Assembly (NCBI GenBank): GCA_964017045.1
Contig: OZ024808.1
Location: forward strand, 10,880,284 to 10,944,283
Length of the DNA stretch: 64,000 bases
Reading direction: 5' to 3'
Source of the DNA: Omphiscola glabra
Taxonomy: Eukaryota > Mollusca > Gastropoda > Lymnaeidae
Below are positions 34,853 through 45,893 of this stretch, piece by piece. The first letter of the stretch is position 1, and every line of letters starts with the position of its first letter. The notes beneath the pieces were generated by a model, which did no database searches, had not been told where the DNA came from, and saw only the letters and a list, made by a program, of their open reading frames with translations. The translations under genes were made by a program, and so were the position numbers.

Positions 34853-35140
34853 GATAACTACGCTAAATGAATTTGGTTTTAATAACGCAACTGCGTTTGG
34901 GGCGTAATATTTTCTTTTCGAAAATTGAAATCGTTTCAATTCAAGTATGGTGTGATAAAATGTTCAGGTTTAAAAGTGGTTGGGACAGCAGAATATTTAA
35001 TATAGTTCATGAGCGTAAAATAAAAAGTTTGCAGTGACGTATCTTGTAGGGAAAGGGTGTAACGAAAATTGGGATTCTTAAATGTGCGTTACTTGAGTTC
35101 ATGTTTTGTCAAGTAACTTTAGTATTTGGAAAGTTCACGC
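34853..35140 (+). repeat. Dispersed repeat, inverted partner at 6.9 kb
   Basis: Aligned over its length with the reverse complement of 6908-7208. Followed within 240 bp by a copy of the 2.7-kb repeat, also inverted relative to its partner. Confidence 0.88.
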
Positions 35141-35379
35141 ATTGCTGTCACCAATGTTTGGCGAGCTATATATCTAGTAAATATTTAAAGTCATTTATAT
35201 GAATGGAACCTTTTAGAAATAATTTTGTTTTAAAATGTTTTAATATATCTAGATATAATACATCATGAAAATTTTTCGAAAAATCCCATTATTACAAGTT
35301 CTATCATAGATTTATTAAATATCTTAAAATAATCAACAAAATTTTCCATTCTCCACGGGCGTCATTCCACGTTTTTGTT

Positions 35380-35550
35380 TCAGGAGGGGGGGGGGCACAG
35401 CCAAAACTTGGTCTGCTTGTTACGTAATCTGTTTATTACTCAAAGCGCTGCAGTATATAGCAATTTAAATAAAACCAGCAAATGCAGGGGGGGGCGGGGG
35501 TAGGTGTGGGAGAATGACCCACCCTGCCTTACCCAAAATGACGTGCCTAA
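35380..35550 (+). repeat. Dispersed repeat copy 2, partner at 2.7 kb
   Basis: Matches the reverse complement of 2705-2895 (G run, GCCAAAACTTGGTC, TTGTTTATTACT, a second G run, TACCCAAAA). Confidence 0.8.
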
Positions 35551-35829
35551 CATCCTCTCTTATTATATCTTTTTAGACTAATCCTTCTTTGTAATTCATA
35601 TAATTCTATCATTCAATTATAGAAAACAATAAAATGCCTTTTGTGCATTTATCTAGAACTTAATAAAGCAATTAACATTAAAAAATATATATATGAGGCT
35701 GCGCTACTGATCGAAGCCCCCATCCAGGTGGCCCTACAGCCCACTTAGGGCTGTGTCCCGCCTCACGGTTTACTTCCACTCAGAAATTATACTTTTCTTC
35801 TTCGTGCTGGTATTTCCAGTTGCTGTAGA

Positions 35830-36030
35830 TCTTTTCCAATTTTAATAGATTCATCTACTGTTCTGCTCTTATCTCAGCCATGTATTATGGTTTTTTTTGT
35901 GAACTCCCAGCCCTGCTTGTAGTGATGCATCTTCTAATTCAATAAAAAGCTTTTGATATGTCTTTACTACTTTTCCCTAACAGTGCCATATCATCAGCAT
36001 CTGCATGATAACGAAGGGGTTGCTTGTAGT
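35830..36030 (-). pseudogene. LINE reverse-transcriptase fragment
   Basis: The minus strand encodes ADADDMALLGKSSKDISKAF, containing an ADD catalytic motif and the downstream helix typical of the RT palm, then loses frame. It is probably the same RTE-like family as 42.85-43.6 kb. Sequence at 35700-35770 with ATCCAGGTGGCCCTACAGCC may be part of the same insertion. Confidence 0.6.
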
Positions 36031-36837
36031 GAGTACCTATTGATTGCGATTAAGCTAAAATCAAGCATTTGATTTTGAATATTTCGAATTGAAACCTCAA
36101 ATCACTATGCATTAAAATCTTTTCTAACCTTAAATTTATGCTTTACTCCATTTATACTTGAGATCCATTCGATTTCTTTGCGTAACGAGGGGGTTAAAAC
36201 ATTTACTAAAATCTAGAACATCTCAGAGGGAATTCAAACTCATTTTCTATGTTTTTGGAATTCTTTATCTGCTGCGTCGTTATTTAAAGAAAAGTGCAAG
36301 CGCTAAAAATAAAGTGATTTTAAGGTACAGACTGAGCATTAAATTCTTTAAAAAAAATATAAGTGATCATAAAAATATATATAGGGGCCATAGTTTTTAG
36401 TTTTTTTAAAGGTCACAGCAGGTATTAAAACGAGGCAAAATTGTTTGCAAGTTCAGAAAGCAAGTAAGTATGCAGTTGTAGTTGAGTTGCAAAATGTCAT
36501 GTTAAGCTGCACTTTGGAAAAAATATATAATAAAAATACATGTATTTATACGTAAGCGAAAACCGTTTACAAATTAAGTCAGAAAAATATCCCATTTCAG
36601 CCGGTCGAGCTTTTTGAATATGGCGGCAAAATATCATTAACTTTTTTGTATTGAATTTTGTGTATGAACGATTTTAAAACAGTCCGATTAGAGGTACATT
36701 TCCTAGAATAATTTCCAGACACCATTAATAAATACTAACCGATTCTTGTTAAACACATTCAACCTTTCGCCTGGATCCCAACTCTCTCGTTTTTTTAACC
36801 TTTGAAAAAAAGACTCCCCATTAGTATTTTATCAGAA
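36031..36837. other. Unannotated AT-rich stretch
   Basis: No gene is recognised; the 80-codon frame at 36158-36400 has no motif. Confidence 0.4.
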
Positions 36838-36964
36838 TATTGAAATCTCTAATTAGTTTTCATAAGTATATTTAAGAAGCACTGTGTACAGAGGAAAGCC
36901 ACGAATCTCGGTCCTTTGCCAATTCCGTCGTTTGTGTCCGTGTCTATGTCAAATGTGTATCATA
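36838..36964. repeat. 127-bp dispersed repeat, direct partner at 51.4 kb
   Basis: Nearly identical to 51389-51515 (two or three differences seen over 127 bp), including GCACTGTGTACAGAGGAAAG, CCACGAATCTCGGTCC and GTGTCCGTGTCTATGTC. Confidence 0.95.
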
Positions 36965-38166
36965 AAGAAAGCCTTGACTTTTAGCGTTGTGACTGGTATT
37001 GAGCTATAGTCAAGCCGATCCAATGTTTCAAACTTAACCAACTTTGCCACTGTGATCATCTTCACTCTTTTGTGCTTCTGTTCCTCTATCCAAATAGGCC
37101 TCGCATGTCAGCCTAGAATTTCTGTCAAATGCTCATTCAAAGTGACTGTAGCCTTTAGACGTTCTATCTTTCTCAGTTATTTGGCACGGCCAAAGTGAGA
37201 TAAGTTGGCGATTTAGAAATTGATATCTTAAATAACTTATTTATCTTGAAAAGTATGCAGCACCTAAGATGACCTACATGTTTTTAATCACTGTTTATTA
37301 TTTTGAAAAAAAACATGGTCGACAGTGTCCATGCACTAGTTAAGATACCAACACTAGAGGTCTTACAAAATTAAAGTAAAAAATAAAGTAAGTTAAATAA
37401 CAAACATTCTGATCGTACAGTGAAAATGTCGTCCAATCCCGCGAGGCAGAACATGTGCTATGATAAGGTCGTTTGAGCACGTATCGCTCCGACGATTTTG
37501 GGGAAACGTACATAACTTGCACGCCTCTACGCCCCTCAAAATTCGAATAGTGGGACGAGAAGTGCGTTGGGTCAATAAAGATCGCCAACCCATGTCCGTG
37601 AACTTTGTTAAAGCTGCCATTGTCAAGAGCGGTCGTAGTTCTAGGCGGACCTCTTTTTTAGGCCATCCTGCAAGCCAGACGGGGAGGATTGGGCGTTGGG
37701 GGGGGGGGCATTAATAAAAACAAGTACAGTCATAATTATTTTAAAGTGCACTTCCTTGTGATATTTCTGTCGGTAAGGACATGTGCTAATTTTCAGTTTT
37801 ATAATATATCGTATATTATTCTCGGTTATTGAAAGTTACCTCTACGCTAAGTGTTCAATACATTTTACGTGTACAAATCCATTGGTTTATACAGAGCCAC
37901 TCATTGAACAGTTTAGTCATGATATAGTCTCGTAAATAGAACATAACCATGTGTGGCAAAAATCAAAATAAATTTACTGTATAGGCCATTTGGGGAAAGA
38001 GGGGGGGGGGAGGGGGGGAAATAGTTTATGGGCCATCTTTTTTTTCCAGTATTTATTCCTCTATTTTCATTAATAGTTTGTCCATATGGATTTCGTAGTC
38101 CGTCCATTTTAAATCAACGTACACCTTGTCTAATGGCTTCAAACATAAGTAGATATATATATATAT
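36965..38166. other. Mostly non-coding, with a GC-richer patch near 37.4-37.7 kb
   Basis: 37400-37700 is more GC-rich than its surroundings and has overlapping open frames on both strands (37460-37714 plus, 37393-37626 minus), none with a recognisable motif. It could be a fragment of an unclassified mobile element. A G-run lies at about 37698-37708. Confidence 0.4.
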
Positions 38167-38302
38167 ACTCAATACAGCAAGGCAGATATACTTGGGAAGG
38201 AAGGCAATAATAATTAAATATATATATATATATATATATATATAAACATTTTTATTTATTATTGCCTTCCTTCCCAAGTATATCTGCCTTGCTGCATTGA
38301 GT
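38167..38302. repeat. Inverted repeat with 47-bp arms and an AT-rich loop
   Basis: The left arm 38167-38213 is complementary to the right arm 38256-38302 with one mismatch; the 42-bp loop contains (TA)n. The arms include AGCAAGGCAGATATACTTGG. This could form a long hairpin or be a small foldback element. Confidence 0.95.
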
Positions 38303-38651
38303 TCACTTTAATCTGGCTATTTAACCATATCTCTACGGAGAGGGTCAGAACATCTAAGTCTCATTTTCAATTGCTTCTATTTATTAATGCGTTTTTTTTC
38401 CCTCTTGAATTTAACCTATAATTTGAGAGAAACGGTTTAAAAAAATCCACCAGGAATCAAATGAAGTGCATATCAGTCGTTGGCTCTTGGATCATTGAAC
38501 TCCCCGTGGCATTCGCATATCAAATGGGAAAACAAAAAACGGCGCTACTGTTTCTTTCTTAACCCCACGTCTTTCCGTTCCCGACTAAGCCACAAGGTAA
38601 ATAATAACTATCTGACCCATTTTCGGAACTGGGGCCGGGCACGCCTGCTCC

Positions 38652-38860
38652 GGGTGCGAATCGCGGCGCTGCGTGTCCGGGTCCATTTTGACTAATGCTA
38701 TTCGGATGTCATTTGTGGTAGTTTATTTTAGTTAAACCGAAGAATTAAGTTTACAAACGTATAGTCCATTCAATTATCTATCAGTTGATACCTCAGTTGG
38801 TCTTACAAACCCAACAATAATATTTTAAATAGTTTTTAATCCCAACCTGGTACCCGTGTA
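38652..38860. repeat. Dispersed foldback-type repeat, A-B arrangement
   Basis: Segment A at 38652-38703 and segment B at 38704-38860; counterpart B'-A at 14170-14409. Confidence 0.85.
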
Positions 38861-39769
38861 CCTATAGGTGAAGCCTTCCACAAAACTTTATTTAAATAAA
38901 ATATTTACATGTTATTAGTTGTTGACAACAGTTAACGACACACATGAATTATCAGCAAAGCCGTCAGGTGACTGCTAGGCGAACCCGGACATTTTTTTTT
39001 CGATTCCGTGTCTCCTGCAAGCGGTGTTGACACTTTAAGCATTTTTGACTCATTGTAACGTTGGGCTCCTAAAATATTCGAGGACCTTGTGATGGATCTC
39101 ATTGTCAGAATTATTCACAAAAAATTTCTTAAATTTTTTGGAAGTCTTTATCGTCAATGTAAGTTGCGATTTATGGACAACGCACATTTATTTCGTGTCT
39201 ATGATTAGTAAAACGCTCTCTTTTTAGCAATGAACAGAAAATTCCACCCCCATTATATATTATATAAAAGTTAATTGACGCCCGCTGCGGACCGATCCCA
39301 CCTCCTTCCTTCTCAAGTTCGGGCTGGGTGGGGGATAACATCCGCACTGGATGACAACAACCGTAATCTTTTCCGATTGAATTTAGGTCCATTTAATTTT
39401 TACAACTTCCCTGATATAGAATTATTAAAAGCACAAAAAAATGCAACTTATTAATTTCCTAACCCTAAAAATAGCTACACGTTTTTTGGGATTTTCCGAC
39501 GTGACAGTTTCCCCATGACCTGATTCAATTCATTAGTGTGCTAGCGAGTCTTGAGGTAGGTTCTTTCCACTCAATATTAGCTCACTTCTAATGATAAGCA
39601 GTTTCATTCATAAAAAAACTTTATTAAAATATGTTTTTATTTAGATATCTATCTAGATGTGTTGTATCTTGGCTGACGCATTATGGCCCTTAGGTACTAA
39701 TTATGCTGCTTTTTTGTTAGATAAACCGAAATGAAATGCATGTGCTCTGTTCTTCGCGTATACAGTATC
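38861..39769. other. Unannotated stretch
   Basis: No gene or repeat recognised. Confidence 0.4.
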
Positions 39770-40410
39770 CAATTTAGCTTACTAAAATTCAGCTGCTAGG
39801 CTAATTCTATGAGCAAAAAAAAAGTGTGATCACTTCACTCCACTACTCCACTCACTTGATAGGCTCCCTATAAAGGCACGCATTGATTACAAGCTGTGTG
39901 TTCTCTGTCACAACTTTTTCTCAGATTCCTACCCTTCCTATCTAACCGAACTTCTTTCTGTCTATTCACCCCTTCGACAGCTTCGCTCCTCCGCAGACAC
40001 GCGTATTCTGTCCGTTGCTAAGACACGCACTAAAACATATGGTGCATAATCTTTCTCTTTCTGCGCCTCCAAACAATGGAATTCTCTGCCACAACAAATC
40101 CGCAATATACCAACCACCCAGGCCTTCAAAACTGCACTCAAAACACATCTCTTAAACTTTACTACCCCGGCTGATTCTCCCCCCCCCCCCTTTTCCCCTC
40201 TGATCGATAAACGATGCTGCTGGCCACCGTCTATGGCTTGACATGTAAAAGTTCTGGGGTGGATGGGGTGAATATTCTTTTGTTTTGTTTTGCTGTTATA
40301 TTACATACATGTATTTTATGTTATTGTCTCTTTTGCTAATATTTTTATGTACAGCGCGGTGAGCCCAGCCCTAGGCTGGGGTACCGCGATATATAAGACA
40401 ACTAATAATA
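39770..40410 (+). pseudogene. LINE (CR1/L2-like) RT C-terminus and 3' tail
   Basis: Plus strand after an early break reads RIDYKLCVLCHNFFSDSYPS, YLTELLSVYSPLRQLRSSAD and ASKQWNSLPQQIRNIPTTQA followed by FKTALKTHLL, the typical end of CR1/L2-type reverse transcriptases. A 3'UTR follows, ending near CAGCGCGGTGAGCCCAGCCC, GGCTGGGGTACCGCG and an AATAATAATA tail at about 40410, consistent with target-primed insertion. The element is 5'-truncated, with A-run frameshifts near 39815. Confidence 0.85.
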
Positions 40411-40419
40411 ATACTAAAC

Positions 40420-42739
40420 TTTCATATATGAAACCAAGTGCCGATTGATTTCCTATTTTTTGTTTGCATACATAAGAGGAGCTCGCTACATCCCTTTGGC
40501 AAAGCCATCATCACCTTCTCTTCCGTGCTTATTAATGACCCTCTTTAAATACTGATAGCACACATTTGAGATCCACTGTTGTGTAGACCTTATTCACCAA
40601 AACAAAAAATAAAATAATAAATTGTGTTTTTAAAACAATGTGTTTTTCAAAGCTCGGACCACGACGCTTTGCTATCTACAATTTCAGAACGTTCCACCAT
40701 AAACGTTTGAAAACACAGCTCCCTATCTCTCTTACACAGGGTTTCTTTTAGGCCCCCCCGGAGCAAGTCAAGTGCCCCCCCCCCCGGGGGAAAATGTGTA
40801 AGAAAAAATAATTTTACAAAAAAAAAAATATTACTCTAAATTTAATTTTTATAAAAAATTTTTAAAGTTATTGAAATATGTGCCTTTCTTCGATTACAAT
40901 TATTGGAACAAATAAAATATCGCTTTGTTCGATATATATTGATGATCCATATCGTTCAAGTTAATCTTGTTACAGGCTCACAGAAATCGATTATAAATAT
41001 CGTATTGTTTTGAAAATTGGCCGCTCCTGATCATAAGCTAAAATCTTACTTTTTCTGATTCGCAGATATCGGTATCTTTTATTTAGTTACATATTGCTGC
41101 TGCACAAGTTGAAATACTTTTTAATAACATTGTATTAAACTACCTTTATATCGATATAAATGTCTATAAATTGAATATAGTTCTTACTAAGTAATAAACA
41201 TGAGCAATCTGTTTTTAAATTATATTGTATAATAGCATCATGCTTTAAAAAATCATTTTAGCAAACATTTTAATGTAGTAGATTCCATAGATATATACTG
41301 ACTTAGATAAAAATGAAAATTACAAATAATAATAATAATTTTAAAACAAAAAATTAGGAATTTACCGGTTGCATACATATAGTGGACATTTCATCAATAA
41401 TTATAAAATCGAGTGCGTTTCTAATTTTTTAACACAGTTTCGGGAAATGATTTTTTAAAAAAATAGTCTTTATTTATTAAATCCCCAATGACTTTTCTCT
41501 GGTAATATAATAATAATAAACAATCTTCCCCAGCTGTTTGAACTATTTAAAAAAAATATTTTGAGATGATAATCCAGTAGAAAGAATATATATATTTAAA
41601 CAACGAATAAAAAAAACCCGAGTATTTCTATTATCTTGTAAATGCCAAATTTTTGGTAGTAAGAAAAAAAAAATTATATGAAATTGGTAAAAAAATTGTT
41701 CTCAAGTATAATATCGAAGAGGCACGTTGTAATGACCTGAAGCAAATTATAGTAGTCTAAAAATCTTAATTAACATTTCAATCAACTGAATATTGAGAAT
41801 TTAAACTTTAATTTTATAAGAAAAAAAATCACACATTAATAAATGTATGATGTCTTTTGTAAACAGTTCATGACTTCTGAACAGTTATGTCGGTTACATA
41901 TGATTTATAAATAGATACCAATTTTGAAAACCCTTAAAGATATAGTCTATATCCTTTTGTACAGAAAAGTTTTTTTTTGTGACTTTGGTGAAACTTGGAA
42001 ATATTTAGAAATAAACGTATGTTTTTGGTTTTTCTTTTTTGTTCAAAATGTAAAACTATTTTAGCATTTCTTTTTTGGGATGGATACCTTTTATGGAAGG
42101 AATTCTTTTTTCTTAATTTTAAAAATATTTTGTAGTAAATTCATTACTTTTATGTAGTTGACCCCAAAAATATTTTAAAATAATAACTTTAAAAATACAT
42201 TATTTTTCAATTAAAAAAAAATGTTTGCATAACACACTTAGTCAAGCAGAGACGTCGCTTGACTTTTTATGGCACCCGTGCCTTTTTTCGGTTTTGTCCT
42301 TCCCTACCTAGCACTAAAAGTTGATAATTTAATGTAATTACAGCCCAACTTTAAGCCCCTAAAATATACGAGGCCCCATGCAGCTATACGGGTTGCAGAC
42401 CTCACACGATGGCTCTTAGGTCAAATGACACATAAAATCTTAACTAGCATCTCTACCGTTGCTCTACAGTTAAGTGTATAATGATGCGAAACTAAATTTA
42501 ACTACGGTATGTAAAAAAAAATGCATTCTTGCATTTTGAATTTATCAAAACATTTCCGGGGTCTATAAAGTTTTAAGGGGCGAGTCTAAGCTAAGGAGTA
42601 TCTCTCGATAAAAAACATACCCTAAGGGCTCCCAACTGGACTGAATTTATTTAAGATTGTGCTGGTGGAAGAGTTAGTGATGTACTATTATTATCGTTAT
42701 TTCTAGCACTTGCCACCCAAATGTCTGAAATGTTTACAT
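40420..42739. other. Long AT-rich stretch, one C-rich repeat fragment
   Basis: 40735-40800 has GGCCCCCCCGGAGC then a C-run and GGGGGAAAATGTG, related to fragments at 44640-44720 and 57270-57310. Nothing else is recognisable in more than 2 kb. Confidence 0.45.
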
Positions 42740-42749
42740 CAGTGGCGCT

Positions 42750-43600
42750 TCATCCCATTTAGGGCCCTGGCCTGCTCCACCACATTCTTCCACATATTGC
42801 TCTTGGTTTGTACGGATTCCCAAAACAAAATTGTCTATCATCGGGTCATATATTTAGCAGGTTCTCTGCTTTTCTGGTAGGAACCAAGTCTCACTTGCGT
42901 CAGTTACTACTGGTCTTGTGATAGTGGTGTATACTGCCTTCTTTGTTCTCTTAGCGAGGTTTTTGCTTTGAAGTAGCTTTTGTAAATTGAAATAAGAACG
43001 GTTGCATGCTGTTATTCTTTCTTGCACCTCCGATTGTATTTCCTCTTGATTATTTATAGTCACCCCTAGATATTTGAAAGTAGCTACCCTCTCAAAGGCG
43101 TAGATGTTCATATTGATGAAGTCATCCGTGCGTATTTCCTGACATAATCATATATATTGCCTTCGCTTTATTTACATCAAGACCAGCTTTGACCGTCACA
43201 TCTTCAAATTGCCTGATAGGTTTTAATTATATCATCAATGCTGTTTCTACCAAATAGCGCTATATCGTCTGTGTAGGCCAGGAATTGCAGTGGCTGGCTT
43301 TATAAAGTTCCTTATGGTTGTTCTGTACCACCTCTCAGATGCACACACATATTTTTCTAATGCTTTTTTCTAAAGTGATGTTGAAAAGGATACACGGATT
43401 TCCTTGTCTGAGGCCCAGATTGATTGGGAACTCCCTCAAGTCCTCTTTCTGTACTTTGATTCTACTTTTGTAGTTATCCATCGTAATATGTATGAATCGG
43501 GTAAGTTTGTTAAGGACTCCAAGTTCCAGGACAGCATCGTTCATGTATTTCCTGTCTATGCTATCATAAGCTGATTTGTAGTCCACATATAGTTGGTGTA
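42750..43600 (-). pseudogene. RTE-like LINE reverse-transcriptase remnant
   Basis: In minus-strand order: KSAYDSIDRKYMNDAVLELG (RT palm, FSKAFD-like motif degraded to YKSAYD), LREFPINLGLRQGNPC with LFNITLEKSIR (RQGDPLS-LLFN motif), then after a gap FERVATFKYLGVTINNQEE, ITACNRSYFNLQKLLQSK and RTKKAVYTTITRPVV. Frameshifts separate the pieces, and the catalytic ADD block is only vaguely preserved (near 43250-43290). Confidence 0.85.
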
Positions 43601-43689
43601 TGTGGATGTATTCTTAGCATTTTCTACGAGACATCTAACAGTAAATATATGAACGTTTGAAATGCCCCTTCACAAATTGTCTTCAAGAT

Positions 43690-43850
43690 AAATTGAATAC
43701 AGTGCATGAGACCCTCACTAGGTAACTCTTGCTACCAGTGAAATATCCACATCAATACCAAGCACAGAAACATTTCAAATCCCATCTACATTCATAGGAG
43801 CCATAATGATAAATAAATTGATCGTGGGCCATTAATATACAGAAAAAGAA
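43690..43850 (-). repeat. Dispersed about 150-bp repeat, copy 2 of 3 (inverted)
   Basis: The reverse complement matches 31750-31910 and 52255-52405. It lies just beside the RTE-like remnant. Confidence 0.85.
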
Positions 43851-43859
43851 GAAGACAAA

Positions 43860-45884
43860 TTTGCACCACAATGCATCATTGCATTTTGAATTTATTATTT
43901 TTAAATTAAGGTAACCCCTGCCCTCACTTTTGCTCAAACTCTTCGGATTCCTCAATTTCTTTTACCCCCCCCCCCTTTTTTTTTCCTTGACGTCGATCAA
44001 TGTGACTAACAGGTTGAATCTAATCTTGTGTCAAATGATTTTCTTCGGCGCACCACAACCAGAATGAATTTAGTTTATTTATGGCACTGATCGCCATAAT
44101 GCCTCACCTGACGCTTGAAAAATTATTTTCCCCAATCAATGAAAGTCTTATCAAAACATTCGAATCATGTATACTCCAAAATGCACCTCTTGATTGTTAA
44201 ATAATCACACATTTTCTGCTGCCCTACTTCCCCATAAAAAATACTTGCCATGACAGCCAAATTTGGTGCTGATATATATACTGCCCAGCAGCGTGCCTAG
44301 TGAAAGCGCCACCCTAGGTGAGTTAACTTTTTGCCACGCTACCTTTCTCGACAGAAACACTGCAGATGTCCGAAAATCCCGCCGCTGTATCTAAAGAAAA
44401 AATGACACCTGGGAAGACCAAATGTTCGCCTCCCTCCCCCCACTTCTACGTCACTGACGTGAGTCTTTGATTCTTTGATGACAGGGGACAAGATTCATTT
44501 TTACGCCCCCCCCCCGGGCCGCTAAACTCTGAAACCTATTATTTTCATCCATTAACACTATAGCCCATTAGTTGCCCCCGCTAGTCTGGCGTCCCGGGAC
44601 ATATGTCCCATCTGCCACCCCTTAGCTACGCCTCTGGCCACTGACAACTGGCACTGCCCCCCCCCAACATCAAAAGTGCCCCCCGGGGGAAAATTTCTGA
44701 AAGAAACACTGCTCTTACAGACGCCAGGCAGGCAAACAAAACCCAGAGCATGCCACAGCGCTAAGCATACGTGAAATATAACTATTACCCGTGTCACTGG
44801 AAACGAAATCTCAAGCTACTCTACAGATCACTCCAGTAAACACTTTAGTCGGCTTTAATTCAGAGTGAATAAAATTTAAGGCACATTTCGACAGGATTAC
44901 CTATTGAATGGGTTCAATGAGTCATAAAAATAATATGCACATTTTTACGCAAAGACTAATAAATTCATGCAATCTCTAATGGTAAAATAATCCTTGTTTA
45001 TTTTAAGGCATGCTCTTCGCTTCAATGAAGGAGCATGAGCACAAAAGATTAAGGGAAAAACAACAAAACAACAACAACTCACTAACATCATTTGCTATGG
45101 ACCAAACGGGTAGTTAAGTAATTCTTTTTTTTAAAATTGATTTCTTTATCACGCCCCCACACGGCACGTTCTGTTGTAGACATTTCGTTTTTTGAATGGT
45201 ACATTGGTATGACTCACTGTTTTGATCACTCTTATCACAATTCATTGATTCACTGGTGGGTAGTTAGTCACGGTGTGGCTAGAGGGTGCGATTTGTAGAT
45301 GCCGAACATGGCTTGCATATTTTTTTAATTGAATTTAAACCTCTGCAATTCAAGGGGGTGGGGGATAAAACAAAACAACCACCACCGAAATGCGGCATAA
45401 CCCTCATTGTTCTGATCTTTAACTAGAATAAAATAATGACAACCCTCGTGGTTAAAAACCTGCGGTAAAGTCATAACAGTTTTTAGAGTGTTTTTAAATC
45501 ACTTAAATTATCTCACGGTCAGCGTTTTCCTCTAATAAAGAAGCTTAACATAGAAGAAAGGCATACACATATATGTCACGCCCACAGCATGTGGTAATGC
45601 ATCAAGGTGGTGAGGATCTTTTAGAGGCCTGCCGTGGTGAAATCTTAAAGTGTCGCGATACCTTTTCTTGCGCTTTAACTCGGAGTAGTTAAAAAAAAAC
45701 AACCTCCCATTAAAAGTTAAGTAATCTTGCACATTGTTGCTAGAATGACAACTATCTCACAGTGAGACAAGTGTGCGGACCAGACTGCATTGCTTAGTTT
45801 AAATTATGCTCGGCATCTGACCCTTTTCTTGAGGTCAACCTATTGTACATTTACCATTAAGTATTTTTTTTAATCGCATATTTT
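43860..45884. other. Region upstream of the TNF-like gene; C-rich repeat fragments
   Basis: 44270-44720 holds C-rich fragments (GCCCCCCGGGGGAAAATTTC at about 44680, CACCTGGGAAGACC at about 44410). The promoter and at least one 5'UTR exon of the TNF-like gene should lie here, because its first coding exon begins after an acceptor-like TATTTTAG, but no exon end can be fixed. Confidence 0.4.
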
Positions 45885-45893
45885 AGAGAAGTC

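Noticed and set aside
37393..37714. Overlapping frames of 77-84 codons in a GC-richer patch
   Set aside because: No motif, no splice context, and frames on both strands of similar length; not supported as a gene.
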